DNA from: Colwellia demingiae
GTDB taxonomy: Bacteria; Pseudomonadota; Gammaproteobacteria; Enterobacterales; Alteromonadaceae
Assembly: GCF_007954275.1 (NCBI RefSeq)
Contig: NZ_VOLT01000008.1
Span: forward strand, 124,001-188,000
DNA: 64,000 nucleotides
Direction: 5' to 3'
This document shows, piece after piece, positions 26,436 through 36,107 of the stretch. Numbering within the stretch: the stretch's first letter is position 1; each line of letters starts with the position of its first letter. A program made the position numbers and the translations under genes. The notes below the pieces were generated by a model, which worked only from the letters and a program-made list of their open reading frames with translations, ran no database searches and was not told the origin of the DNA.

Positions 26436-27392
26436 TTATTTTAATGACGTGATGTATTGAGAAACAGCTTCAATATCAGCATCTGACAATTTAATCGCGA
26501 TATTACGCATAATACCATTGTTGTCATTACCACGACTGCCATCGCGGAAGCTAGCAAGTTGCTTTTTCAAGTAATCTTTACTTTGACCAGTAAGGCTTGG
26601 GAAACCAGCTTGCTTCATGCCTTTACCTGATACGCCATGACACGCAATACATGCTGTAATACCTTTAGCTGCATCGCCGCCTAGGTATAATTTATGGCCT
26701 GATACATTTGACTCACCAGTACCTGCTTTAGTGTTTTGTACTGCAAAGTATGCAGCTAAGTCATTCATGTCTTCTTGAGTAAGACCTGCAACCATACCAG
26801 CCATTATTGGGTCGTTACGATTACCTGATTTGAAATCAGCTAATTGCTTAGCAATATAGTTAGCACTTTGACCAGCAAGACTAGGATACATTGGTACTAA
26901 GCTGTTACCGTCGGCGCCGTGACAAGCCGCACACGCTGCTGATTTGTTTTTACCTGCAGCTACATTACCTGCGTAAATTGCTGCTGCTGGTGTAGAAGAA
27001 ACGATTTCAACGTTTCCTGCTGCGGGAGCAGTTGCTGGTGCTGCACCTGTGCTTGTATCTGCACTTGATGATGCTGCCGCTTGCTCATTTGCACTAGGTA
27101 AACTTGAGAAGTGAGCCGCTAAATCAGCCATATCTGCATCAGATAAGTTAGCTGCCATAGGTGCCATCATGGCATCGGTACGAGCGCCTGATTTAAAATC
27201 TTTTAATTGCTTTATGATGTAAGCGTCATTTTGACCGGCAATATTAGGGAACATAGGACTTCCACTAACACCTGTAGGACCGTGACAAGCGCTACAAGCA
27301 CCTGATTTTTCTTTGCCTGCGTTTGCATCTGCGGCTTGTACAGCACTTACTGAACTTAAAGCTACAAATAGCGAAAAGATAATTTTTTTCAT
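26436..27392 (-). CDS. Periplasmic triheme cytochrome c (c4-like, three domains)
   Basis: After a signal peptide (1-20, ending VQA), the 318-residue protein has three class I cytochrome domains. Each has a heme motif (CSACH near 33, CAACH near 153, CIACH near 248) and a distal methionine segment (MAPMAANL, MAGMVAGL, MRNIAIKL). A stretch of about 40 residues rich in alanine, serine and threonine joins domains one and two. Cytochrome c4 normally has two domains and carries electrons to terminal oxidases; this is a three-domain version. It is divergent from engB. A single-domain relative is encoded at 57131-57433. Confidence 0.85.
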   Translation of the reverse strand: MKKIIFSLFVALSSVSAVQAADANAGKEKSGACSACHGPTGVSGSPMFPNIAGQNDAYIIKQLKDFKSGARTDAMMAPMAANLSDADMADLAAHFSSLPSANEQAAASSSADTSTGAAPATAPAAGNVEIVSSTPAAAIYAGNVAAGKNKSAACAACHGADGNSLVPMYPSLAGQSANYIAKQLADFKSGNRNDPIMAGMVAGLTQEDMNDLAAYFAVQNTKAGTGESNVSGHKLYLGGDAAKGITACIACHGVSGKGMKQAGFPSLTGQSKDYLKKQLASFRDGSRGNDNNGIMRNIAIKLSDADIEAVSQYITSLK

Positions 27393-27603
27393 TGAGTTGC
27401 TCTCTGCTTGTCAATAATTACGTAGCTATTTGAACAAAATATTAGCTATCTAATTAAGAAATGATAAAAAAAGTATGATGGATGTCGGCATTTTACACGA
27501 ATATTAGTCCTGTGTAATAGTGGATAAGTAAAAATTGAACAAAAAAAACCATAAATTCACAGTTTTATGCATTTTTTTAATAATAAAAGTGAAAGAAAAA
27601 CGC

Positions 27604-27609
27604 TATAAT
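27604..27609 (+). promoter_or_regulatory. Perfect -10 box (TATAAT) just upstream of engB
   Basis: TATAAT lies 18-24 bp before the GTG at 27628, placing a transcription start near 27616. No good -35 box is seen at 17 bp. This favours a short engB reading frame rather than one beginning at 27535. Confidence 0.5.
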
Positions 27610-27627
27610 GGCGAAAATTTTAAACGA

Positions 27628-28302
27628 GTGAAGCCCTTGTCTTCTACAAAGATACATTTAACTAAAGCCGCCTTTACCATAAGCGCTCCAGATATTCGCC
27701 GTTTACCAGCTGATTCTGGTATTGAAGTTGCTTTTGCAGGGCGCTCTAATGCAGGTAAATCAAGTGCTTTGAATACGCTAACCAATCAACGTGGTTTAGC
27801 ACGCATTAGTAAAACTCCAGGTCGAACTCAGCTTATCAATGTATTTGAAGTAGCAGAAAATAGACGTCTTATTGATTTACCTGGTTATGGCTTTGCCCAA
27901 GTGCCATTAGCAATGAAGAAAAAATGGCAAAAAGCACTGGGTGAATATTTAGAAAAGCGCCAGTGTTTAAAAGGCTTAGTTGTTTTAATGGATATCCGTC
28001 ATCCATTAAAAGACTTAGACATGGATTTAATACAGTGGGCCGCTGATAGTGATTTACCAGTTTTGGCTTTATTAACTAAGTGTGACAAATTATCGCAAGG
28101 TAAACGTAGTTCAGAAGTATTAGCGGTGAAAAAAGCATTATCATCATTAAATGCTGATATTAAAGTGCAGGCTTTTTCATCACTTAAATATACCGGAAAA
28201 GAACAAGCTGACGCAGTTATTTGTGAGTGGCTTGAACAAGAAGCAGAAGAGTATGTTTTACCTGAAGAAGATGATTTTGATGAATTTTCTGAAGAAGAAT
28301 AA
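27628..28302 (+). CDS. engB: Ribosome biogenesis GTPase EngB (YihA/YsxC)
   Basis: EngB is an essential GTPase acting in late 50S subunit assembly. From the conserved [20 protein letters not shown] the alignment with known EngB proteins is continuous. G1 is [10 protein letters not shown]2 is SKTPGRTQ, G3 is DLPGYGFA, G4 is TKCDKL and G5 lies near FSSLK. The frame is open further upstream to TTG 27535, but those residues are lysine-rich, unlike EngB, and cross a TATAAT box. GTG 27628 or TTG 27637 is therefore the likely start. The C-terminus has an acidic tail. It is divergent from the cytochrome c gene and followed by a terminator. Confidence 0.9.
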   Translation: MKPLSSTKIHLTKAAFTISAPDIRRLPADSGIEVAFAGRSNAGKSSALNTLTNQRGLARISKTPGRTQLINVFEVAENRRLIDLPGYGFAQVPLAMKKKWQKALGEYLEKRQCLKGLVVLMDIRHPLKDLDMDLIQWAADSDLPVLALLTKCDKLSQGKRSSEVLAVKKALSSLNADIKVQAFSSLKYTGKEQADAVICEWLEQEAEEYVLPEEDDFDEFSEEE

Positions 28303-28365
28303 TATTGTTGCAAGGTAAAATCACCGCAAAGTGATATTAAAGTGCAGTAATTACCTCATACTGTT

Positions 28366-28402
28366 AAAAAGGGAGAAAGCATTACGCTATTCTCCTTTTT
28401 TT
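28366..28402 (+). terminator. Terminator of engB
   Basis: AAAAAGGGAGAA and TTCTCCTTTTTTT form a stem with one bulge around an 11-nt loop, followed by a T run. It lies about 65 bp after the engB stop. Confidence 0.7.
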
Positions 28403-28467
28403 GTGCCTGTTGTTTTGATAATCATAAAGAAAAACTATCTACTTAAGCTAATGTAAACTTAGTGAAA

Positions 28468-30273
28468 CTAACTCAGCTTTTTAAACTGTAATTCCACCAA
28501 TCGTTGATATAATTCACAGTTCTGTAATAGCGACTGGTGATCACCCATTTCAACCAAGCTGCCACCATCAAGTACAGCAATTTGATCGGCGTGTTGTATG
28601 GTTGATAATCGGTGCGCGATTATAATGGTGGTGCGACCACGCATTAACTCTTCTAATGCTTGTTGTACATGATGTTCACTCTCACTATCAAGGGCACTAG
28701 TCGCTTCATCTAACAGTAAAATATGCGGGTCTTTTAATATTGCACGCGCAATAGCAATACGTTGGCGTTGACCGCCCGATAATCGCACACCACGTTCACC
28801 CAAAAAGCTGTTATAACCTTCAGGCAACTGACTTATAAATTCATGAGCATGGGCTTTTTTAGCCGCCGAGATCACTTCTTCATCACTAGCATCTGGTTTG
28901 CCGTAACGTATATTATGAAAAACGTCACTACTAAATAGTGCAGGTTGTTGTGGTACTAAGGCCATTTGTTGGCGAAGATCTTTCGGATCAAGCTGACGTA
29001 TATCAGTGCCACCTAAGGTAATACGACCAACTTGGGGGTCGTAAAAACGTTGTAGTAATTCAAATAAGGTAGTTTTTCCTGCGCCAGACGGACCCACTAA
29101 CGCTAATACCTTGCCTTGCTCAGCTATTAAGTTAAGCATTTTGGTTGCTGCTTGGTCCGGACGAGAAGGGTAGTTAAAACTGACCGCTTCAAAAGCAATT
29201 TGTGCGTTGAGATCTTTAGCTGAAATGGTATTTTCTACCGGAGGGAGAATATGACTTTCAACCTGTAAAATCTCTATCAGCCTTTCTGTCGCTCCAGCTG
29301 CACGCTGTAATTCCCCTAATACTTCTGAAATAGTGGCTAAAGATGAAGCGACTAAAATGGCATAAAATACAAAAGCACCTAAATCTCCGCCGCTCATTTT
29401 ACCTTGAATAACATCGCTACCACCGACCCACAACATGCCAGTAATAGCGCCAAAAACGATAATAATAACGCCAGCAATTAATGTGGCTCGCTGTTTTATA
29501 CGATGACGGCCAATATTAAATGACTTTTCAACTTCCTTGCCAAAAGAAAGTCTTTCATGCTTTTCGTGGGTATAACTTTGCACCGTTTTAATGTGCTCTA
29601 TTGCCTCACCAGCATAACTACCAACATCGGCCATTGAGTCTTGGCTTTTGCGTGATAATTTTCTGACTTTACGACCATAAAATAATATAGGTACCAAGAT
29701 AAAAGGCACTGACAGTAAAACAATGAAAGTTAATTTAATATTGGTAGCGAATAACATCACTAACGCACCTAATAGCATTAATAAGCTGCGGATAGCCATA
29801 GAAAAGGACGAGCCAATAATACTTTGTAGCAAGGTAGTGTCGGTAGTAATGCGCGACATAATATCGCCGCTGCCATTGGTTTCAAAATAACTCGGATGCA
29901 AAGTTATGACATGATTAAAAACGGCTAAGCGAATATCAGCACTGACTCGCTCACCTAGCCAAGAAACCAGATAGAAACGGAAAAATGTTCCCCCAGCAAT
30001 TAACACAGTAATAGCCAATATAAATAGCACCGCGTGTTGTAATTGCTGTATTGATTGTTGAGCAAAACCTTCATCAATGAGCATTCTTACCCCTTGGCCC
30101 ACCGATAGCATTACACCAGCGGTAAAAATAAGGGCAATAAAAGCGGCTAGCACCTGACTTTTATAAGGGCGAATAAATTGAATAAGCTCAAGAAGAATGG
30201 AGATCTTTTTCTTTTCAGGAGCATCAATTGAAGCATTCTCTGCTAGATCACTAGCAGCAGGTTGGTCAGACAT
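28468..30273 (-). CDS. ABC-type exporter, MsbA-like half transporter
   Basis: The 601-residue protein fuses a six-helix type-1 exporter membrane domain (about 25-320) to an ATPase domain (360-595). Walker A is GPSGAGKTTLFELL, the Q-loop region is ALVPQQPALFS, the signature is LSGGQRQRIAIARAI, Walker B is ILLLDEATSALD, and the switch histidine is in IIAHRLSTI. It would act as a homodimer exporting a lipid, drug or peptide. It is not the msbA of an lpxK operon, so substrate naming is not possible. Its leader region, about 170 bp upstream, carries one of the two related minus-strand RNA structures. Confidence 0.85.
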   Translation of the reverse strand: MSDQPAASDLAENASIDAPEKKKISILLELIQFIRPYKSQVLAAFIALIFTAGVMLSVGQGVRMLIDEGFAQQSIQQLQHAVLFILAITVLIAGGTFFRFYLVSWLGERVSADIRLAVFNHVITLHPSYFETNGSGDIMSRITTDTTLLQSIIGSSFSMAIRSLLMLLGALVMLFATNIKLTFIVLLSVPFILVPILFYGRKVRKLSRKSQDSMADVGSYAGEAIEHIKTVQSYTHEKHERLSFGKEVEKSFNIGRHRIKQRATLIAGVIIIVFGAITGMLWVGGSDVIQGKMSGGDLGAFVFYAILVASSLATISEVLGELQRAAGATERLIEILQVESHILPPVENTISAKDLNAQIAFEAVSFNYPSRPDQAATKMLNLIAEQGKVLALVGPSGAGKTTLFELLQRFYDPQVGRITLGGTDIRQLDPKDLRQQMALVPQQPALFSSDVFHNIRYGKPDASDEEVISAAKKAHAHEFISQLPEGYNSFLGERGVRLSGGQRQRIAIARAILKDPHILLLDEATSALDSESEHHVQQALEELMRGRTTIIIAHRLSTIQHADQIAVLDGGSLVEMGDHQSLLQNCELYQRLVELQFKKLS

Positions 30274-30444
30274 AAAATCTCAGAGTCTATTACTAGCCAT
30301 TAAGTATATTAGCGACTAGTGAATGAATTATTGAACAATAGTTTACGCTTTACGTAGACGTTGAACTAGAAAGTTTTACTGGAAATTGATGTAAGCATGT
30401 AAAAGGAAGTAATACTATTAGCGGGAATTGATGTTTTTATAGAT

Positions 30445-30588
30445 AAAAAAAAGCCGATGGTATTTTCAGAACTAATAAGTAGTTATGAATTACATCGGCA
30501 AAGCTTATGGGGAAGCTACAAAAAAATTATTACAATAAGTGTTCGCTTAAGAACAAGGTAATTATAGAGTAACAACTCTACACAAGTA
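30445..30588 (-). ncRNA. Candidate small RNA a (paralogue of the structure at 38192-38312)
   Basis: Read on the minus strand: a 5' hairpin (arms 30575-30582 and 30563-30570), a GTTC/GAAC hairpin (30541-30554), and the conserved CTTATTGTAATAATT (30526-30540). Next is a hairpin AGCTT/AAGCT with a CCCCAT loop (30502-30517). Last is GCCGATG/CATCGGC (30493-30499 with 30453-30459), closing a longer loop and followed by eight U (30452-30445). The same order of elements occurs at 38192-38312 with paired-base substitutions. It could be a free sRNA pairing with ribosome binding sites through the C-rich loop, or a leader of the ABC exporter gene downstream. No Rfam family was recognised. Confidence 0.5.
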
Positions 30589-30619
30589 AAGTCATTTATA
30601 GAGTAATTACTCTTTTTCT

Positions 30620-30633
30620 TTGATTTAGATCAT
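30620..30633. promoter_or_regulatory. FNR-like box upstream of candidate small RNA a
   Basis: TTGATTTAGATCAT matches the FNR consensus TTGAT-N4-ATCAA at 9 of the 10 defined positions. It lies 20-30 bp upstream of a TATAAA on the minus strand (30600-30595) and near the expected RNA start, close to but not exactly at class II spacing. Confidence 0.35.
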
Positions 30634-30760
30634 TATTAACCAATTTGTTCATAAAATAAGCTCATGTTTATTGTAAAAAACGAAGTTGTTAATGACATAA
30701 ATGAACAAAACTCAGTTGCTTCAGTATCAAAATCATTAGTTTTTACACTTATTTTCAGTT

Positions 30761-31516
30761 TCAATTACGAATTTTCTTAAATGGTTTGAACAACCTCGAT
30801 TTAACTGACCGCCAATGTGTTTTTGGTATTTTAGGTGCTAATGATAATAAATGTTGGTAATCATGTTCTGTTGGAGTTACTTCACCGCCATGCGCAAGAA
30901 TTATACTTTGTGGCTTTAATTCGATGATTTTGTGGAGCGAGGCCCGATAACGATTAGGGTAAAATATAGGGAAGGGCGGGATGAATTTATTCTTTACCTT
31001 AACTATTAAATCAGCAACATATACTTTATTACTGGGCAGGTGGTGTAAGGATAAATCCCTATCTGTATGACCTTGAGTCGCTAGAGCAACCCATTCAGAA
31101 AATCCGGGTAATTGCTCACCGTCATCAAGTTTATAATCGGCGATTAACTGACTAGAATACCAGAAGTTAAGACGCGGTTTTTTCATGCGTTTTGCTACCC
31201 ATTTAGCTAATAGAATGTCAGCAAGATGCATGAGCCGACCGTCTATGCCAGAGTACCATTGGCCCCTGACATTGGCAGCAGCAACTTTACACCCAGTTAG
31301 TTTTCGAAGCTTATCGGCGGCGCCCGCATGATCAGGATGCATGTGTGTTACGACGACTAAGGTTAAATCATTGAAAGAACGTTGTAAGGTCTTGGTGATA
31401 AAATGCTTGAGCATAGAAATATCTGAGCGACAGCAACCATCAAGCAATAGTAGCCTATCAGGATACTCTGCTAGTAAAATTGTTTGAATATGGCCATCTA
31501 TGTGATGTAACTTCAT
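30761..31516 (-). CDS. MBL-fold metallo-hydrolase
   Basis: The 251-residue protein has the metallo-beta-lactamase metal motif THMHPDHAG near residue 69 (HxHxDH), the TQGHTDRDLSL histidine near 145, a metal aspartate in VYVADLIV near 163, and the closing HGGE near 224. No signal peptide is seen. The family covers glyoxalase II-like, lactonase and quinone-related hydrolases; the substrate cannot be told. It is monocistronic, with 231 bp to the RND pump gene upstream. Those 231 bp hold an imperfect ACCCGTC/GATGGGT repeat near 31705-31728 and no gene. Confidence 0.75.
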   Translation of the reverse strand: MKLHHIDGHIQTILLAEYPDRLLLLDGCCRSDISMLKHFITKTLQRSFNDLTLVVVTHMHPDHAGAADKLRKLTGCKVAAANVRGQWYSGIDGRLMHLADILLAKWVAKRMKKPRLNFWYSSQLIADYKLDDGEQLPGFSEWVALATQGHTDRDLSLHHLPSNKVYVADLIVKVKNKFIPPFPIFYPNRYRASLHKIIELKPQSIILAHGGEVTPTEHDYQHLLSLAPKIPKTHWRSVKSRLFKPFKKIRN

Positions 31517-31748
31517 AATGTTAAAGCTGCGCAGTGAAAAATTTAATGTCGCTTTATACAGTAAAAGAAAAAGCTCACGTGTGCACTCTATTTACTTATC
31601 TTAAGAAATATACTCACTATGACCCATCTTTATGATGTCAGCGCACTTGGCAAGAAAACTAATATTAAGTGATAGATTCAATTTTACCTTAGGTTAATAA
31701 CTACCCGTCTGTCCTTAGCGGATGGGTATACGTGTTATTACAAAATAG

Positions 31749-34700
31749 TTAATGATTTACTTTCTGCAAAGCTTCGTCAGAAACTTGCATCTCTTCACCG
31801 ATAATTTTTTGTCTCTTTTCTGCTAAGAGTAAATAGAAACTTGGTAAAATAAACAAGGTGAAGATAGTACCAATAAACATACCTGCGACTAAAATAATAC
31901 CAATACTATTTCGCGCTTCTGCACCAGCACCTGTCACTAATACTAACGGGAAATGCCCCAATATAGTGGCTGCTGTGGTCATTAAAATAGGACGTAGACG
32001 TGTGGTTGCCGCTTCAGTTACTGCAGCGAGTTTATTCGCGCCGAGCTCTTGTGCATGATTAGCAAATTCAACAATCAAAATCCCGTTTTTAGCAATTAAA
32101 CCTATTAAGGTAATTAACCCTATTTGCGAATAAATATTAATAGTGGTTAATTCAATATAAGGGATGAGTAGGGCACCTGATAAGGCCAATGGTACACAGC
32201 CAAGCAATACAACCAACGGGTCTCTAAAGCTATTAAACTGTATCGCTAATACCAAAAATACAATCAATAAAGAAATACCCAATACCATAACTAAGGTATT
32301 ACCCTCTTTACGTAATTGTCTTGATTCTCCCGCATAATCAATGGAATACCCTAGAGGTAATATTTCTTTTGCTGCATCTTCAATAGCTGATAACGCCGCT
32401 TCTTTATTCGATCCTGGCGCAACACCTCCGTAGATTCTAAAAGACGCTTGCTGAGCAAAAGTTCCCAGTTGTCTAGGTACGGTTTTCCATTTTAAATCTG
32501 CTACGGCTGAAACGGGCAATAACTCACCGGTAGGTAATTTAATATCCAATGATAAAATTGCTTCAGTTTTACTACGCACTTCATCATTTACAATAGGGAT
32601 CACTCGATAAGCTTTGCCATTAGCATCAAAGCGATTCACAAAATTGCTCGATAATAAAACACCTAATTGTTCGCTTACTGCGCCGACGTTCATGCCTAAA
32701 TCGGCAATTTTCTCTCGATTTAATTGCAATTCTACTTGCGGTAAATCTATTTTCAGATCGGTATCAGCAAACAGGAATTTACCGCTAGCAAATGCGGCAC
32801 CAACAAGTTGATCCGCATATTGCTTCATTTCGCTATACGGGGCAGTTGCTTTAACAATCATTTCTATTTCAAATTGACCGGAACTCGGTAATGAGGATGG
32901 CAAAATAGGAAACATGTTAAGTCCCGGGATTTGCGATAATTTACCATAAATTTTAGGTACTAGAGATTGCGCGCTGTAATCACGATTGTCAGCATTAACT
33001 AACTCTAAACCGCCAAATCCGCCGCCACCAAAAATTATTTGCCATATTTGCTTACCGCCTTCAATTTCTTGTAAGCTTTCAATAACAGGGTTCATTTGCG
33101 CAACGTTATAAGCCATTGACGCATCAGGAGGGGATTGAATGACAAACATAACGGTGGCTTGATCTTCTATTGGTGCCAATTCTTTTTTTGAATAGAGATA
33201 GAAAGGTACAGTGAGCAGTGAGACGACTAGCGCTATTAAAAATACTTGTCCCTGCCACTTAAATATATGGTTTAACAATTGTCCATATTTTCGTTGTAGC
33301 CTTTCAAAAATATGGTTTACTTTAGTGGTTAACCAACTTTCCTCGCCACCTTTGGGTGACACATAAGCGCTCATGATCGGTGACAAAGTAATAGCAACGA
33401 TACCTGAAATGATGACGGCAATGGCTAGAGTAAAAGCAAACTCTTTGAACAATACACCTGTTAGCCCTGATAAAAAGCCAATAGGAGCGTAAACGGCTGC
33501 CAGAGTTAATGTCATTGAAATGATAGGCACAAGCAGCTGGCGAGAGCTAATGAGCGCCGCATCAAATTTCGACAAACCTTGGCGCATTAAGCGTGCAACG
33601 TTTTCAACCACCACAATGGCATCATCTACCACTAAACCAACGGATAACACTATCGCTAATACGGTTAATAGGTTTAACGAAAATCCCATCATACCCATGG
33701 CGGCAATTGCGCCTAAAATAGAGATAGGTATGGTAATTAAAGGGACTATAGCGCTTCTAAATGAACCCATAAGTAGCACAACAACTAAGCCAACTAAAAT
33801 AACCGTTTCGGCGAGCGTGGTAAAAATTTCTCTTAATGCATCGCGCATGTATAAAGTGCCGTCGTAGGCATAATCAATTGAAATACCGTGGGGTAGCGTT
33901 TTGTTCAGTTCATCAACTTTTTTATATAATCTATCACCAATGGCAATCTCATTAGCGCCAGGTAAAGGCCAAATAGAAATATAAACAGCATCTTTATCGT
34001 TTAATCTTGCGGTGACACTGGTATCTTCTGCGGCGAGTTCAATCTTCGCGACATCTTTTAAATAAATAGTAGCACCATCAATCTCACTAATGACTAGTTG
34101 TTGAAATTCTTCAACACTACTGAGTTGTGTATTGGCAACAATATCAATTTTCTGCCGACTATTTTCCACATAGCCCATAGTGGCTATGGTGTTATTTGCT
34201 GCTAAGGCTTGATATACATCACTAGCACTTAAGTTAAATACCTGTAGTGCTTGCGCATTGAGCCATACGCGCATTGCAGGTGTTCTCGCACCTTCAATAC
34301 CCACGCGTTGTACGCCTTCAATAGCATTTAAAACAGGGTTTACTTGGCGAGTTAAATAGTCAGTAATACGTGATAAGTCATTACCATTGGCTTGGACATT
34401 TAAGTAAAAGACAGCAAAGGGTCTATCGGCACGACTGACTGACACAACAGGGTCTTGAGCTCCTTGGGGTAATTCAAAACGAATTTGTCCTAATCTTGCT
34501 GTTAACTCTGCCAATGCCAGTGTTGAGTTCTCATTTAACTTGAGCCAAGCGGTTACTTTAGAGCTGCCAGAAGTACTTGTTGAATCAACGTATTCAACGC
34601 CAGGTACAGTCGCGGCTGCACGTTCAATGGGCTCGGTTATGAAGCCTTTTACTACGTCAGCTGAAGCACCAATATAATAAGTTTCAATCACTAATGAGGC

Positions 34701-34844
34701 ACTGTCTATTTTGGGAAATTGCAGTACAGGAATTTTACTTGCTGACCAAAGACCAGCAATACAGATAATGATAGATAAGACAATCGCAACGACTGGTCGT
34801 CTTACAAATATGTCCATTACAGATGGTTTACTTTCTTGCATCAT
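31749..34844 (-). CDS. RND efflux pump inner-membrane subunit (HAE-1/AcrB-like)
   Basis: The 1031-residue protein has the RND plan. A first helix (VVAIVLSIIICIAGLWSA) is followed by a large periplasmic loop, helices 2-6, a second loop and helices 7-12. The proton-relay region is LSVGLVVDDAIVVVENVAR, with paired aspartates in helix 4. It would expel drugs or other hydrophobic compounds across both membranes with the adaptor encoded just upstream and a TolC-type channel encoded elsewhere. The gap to the adaptor gene is 9 bp. A TetR regulator precedes them on the same strand. Confidence 0.9.
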   Translation of the reverse strand: MMQESKPSVMDIFVRRPVVAIVLSIIICIAGLWSASKIPVLQFPKIDSASLVIETYYIGASADVVKGFITEPIERAAATVPGVEYVDSTSTSGSSKVTAWLKLNENSTLALAELTARLGQIRFELPQGAQDPVVSVSRADRPFAVFYLNVQANGNDLSRITDYLTRQVNPVLNAIEGVQRVGIEGARTPAMRVWLNAQALQVFNLSASDVYQALAANNTIATMGYVENSRQKIDIVANTQLSSVEEFQQLVISEIDGATIYLKDVAKIELAAEDTSVTARLNDKDAVYISIWPLPGANEIAIGDRLYKKVDELNKTLPHGISIDYAYDGTLYMRDALREIFTTLAETVILVGLVVVLLMGSFRSAIVPLITIPISILGAIAAMGMMGFSLNLLTVLAIVLSVGLVVDDAIVVVENVARLMRQGLSKFDAALISSRQLLVPIISMTLTLAAVYAPIGFLSGLTGVLFKEFAFTLAIAVIISGIVAITLSPIMSAYVSPKGGEESWLTTKVNHIFERLQRKYGQLLNHIFKWQGQVFLIALVVSLLTVPFYLYSKKELAPIEDQATVMFVIQSPPDASMAYNVAQMNPVIESLQEIEGGKQIWQIIFGGGGFGGLELVNADNRDYSAQSLVPKIYGKLSQIPGLNMFPILPSSLPSSGQFEIEMIVKATAPYSEMKQYADQLVGAAFASGKFLFADTDLKIDLPQVELQLNREKIADLGMNVGAVSEQLGVLLSSNFVNRFDANGKAYRVIPIVNDEVRSKTEAILSLDIKLPTGELLPVSAVADLKWKTVPRQLGTFAQQASFRIYGGVAPGSNKEAALSAIEDAAKEILPLGYSIDYAGESRQLRKEGNTLVMVLGISLLIVFLVLAIQFNSFRDPLVVLLGCVPLALSGALLIPYIELTTINIYSQIGLITLIGLIAKNGILIVEFANHAQELGANKLAAVTEAATTRLRPILMTTAATILGHFPLVLVTGAGAEARNSIGIILVAGMFIGTIFTLFILPSFYLLLAEKRQKIIGEEMQVSDEALQKVNH

Positions 34845-34853
34845 AATCCCTTA

Positions 34854-35987
34854 TTATTGCGCGCTAGCATCAGAAACTACTGTTTGAGGCTTGTCTTTGG
34901 TTGTATCAGTAGCAATTGCATCAGCAAGGTATACTTTCATGCCTGGAAATAACTTGAACGCGCCTTTATTTGCAATAAGTTGTCCTGCTTCTACACCAGC
35001 AAGGATCATAACCTGTTCACCTTGTCGTTCACCCAACTCAACGGGGACTTGTTTAGCGCGATAGCTACCTGCTTCATCAGCTTCTAAAACAAAGACATAG
35101 TTACCTAATGCATCACGTTTTATGGCTAAATCAGGCACAACAGTATGCGTTGCTTTATTCGCAATAGGCACGATCACCGATACCAAGGTATTGGGTTTCA
35201 ATGCTAACGTTGCTGATGGCAGTTGCGCGCGATATTTTAAGTGACGAGAAAGGCGAGATAACTGTGGGTCGATAGCTATAATTTTTGCTTCAAATATCGA
35301 ATCTTGATTGATAGGGCTAATTTTTACCGTCGAAGATAAAGCTAATTCTTGGTAAAGTTGCGGCAGCTTGAAATCAATCCAAGTAAAGTCATTAACACCA
35401 ACAAGTTCAAGTACTTGACTGTTTATATCTAAATATTGGCCAACTTCTAAAGTATGAATGCCTACCTTAGCGGTAAATGGCGCGGTCAACGTCTTTTTAT
35501 CGATAGCTGTGGTGATCACTGATATATCTGCTTTTGCTATTTGTACTGCAGCGCGAGCTTGATCAACTTGCTCTTCACTAATTCCACGATTTTTATGCAG
35601 CTTAATATTACGGTCTAAGGTTTGTTGATTTAATGTCAGTGTCGCTTTAGCTGCCATTAAGCGTGCATCTTCGTCACGATGGTCTAGTGCAAGTAATACT
35701 TGCCCCTTATTAACAACCTGTCCAGAGGCTGCATTTAAATGGGTAATTTCACCCGCTAGTTCGTTATTGAGCATTAAATATTTAAATGCCTGCACTTCAC
35801 CACTGACTTTAATCTGTTTTTGATAGCTAATATTAGCCACCTTCACAGCGGTTACTGTTGCTGCCATTTCAGGCATATTGGCTGCTTGGTCATTCGCGGC
35901 TTGTTGTAGCGATGATTTATAGCTCTGTAAGCCAAAAATGGTGCCGGCTAATATGATTATTACTAAAAGCCATTTAATTATGTTCAT
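34854..35987 (-). CDS. RND efflux periplasmic adaptor subunit
   Basis: The 377-residue protein has an N-terminal anchor (about 5-22) and a lipoyl half-motif (GEITHLNAASGQVVNKGQVLLALD). A short alpha-hairpin follows (about 105-150), then the second lipoyl half (LTAPFTAKVGIHTLEVGQYLD), a beta-barrel and a membrane-proximal domain. This is the usual membrane fusion protein linking an RND pump to its outer channel. The start is supported by AAAGGA seven or so bases upstream. It sits between tetR and the pump gene in one operon. Confidence 0.9.
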   Translation of the reverse strand: MNIIKWLLVIIILAGTIFGLQSYKSSLQQAANDQAANMPEMAATVTAVKVANISYQKQIKVSGEVQAFKYLMLNNELAGEITHLNAASGQVVNKGQVLLALDHRDEDARLMAAKATLTLNQQTLDRNIKLHKNRGISEEQVDQARAAVQIAKADISVITTAIDKKTLTAPFTAKVGIHTLEVGQYLDINSQVLELVGVNDFTWIDFKLPQLYQELALSSTVKISPINQDSIFEAKIIAIDPQLSRLSRHLKYRAQLPSATLALKPNTLVSVIVPIANKATHTVVPDLAIKRDALGNYVFVLEADEAGSYRAKQVPVELGERQGEQVMILAGVEAGQLIANKGAFKLFPGMKVYLADAIATDTTKDKPQTVVSDASAQ

Positions 35988-36107
35988 GATTGTTCCTTTA
36001 TCTTTTTATTCAGATACTTAAATTCTATGTCTAAGTAATTTTGTGTTTGTCAGCGGCACCGATTTGATTTTGTTAGTTGTAGTAAATCAATGCAAAACCT
36101 TTGTTTC

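Noticed and set aside
27535..27627. N-terminal extension of EngB from TTG 27535
   Set aside because: The residues are unlike EngB, and a perfect TATAAT lies inside it.
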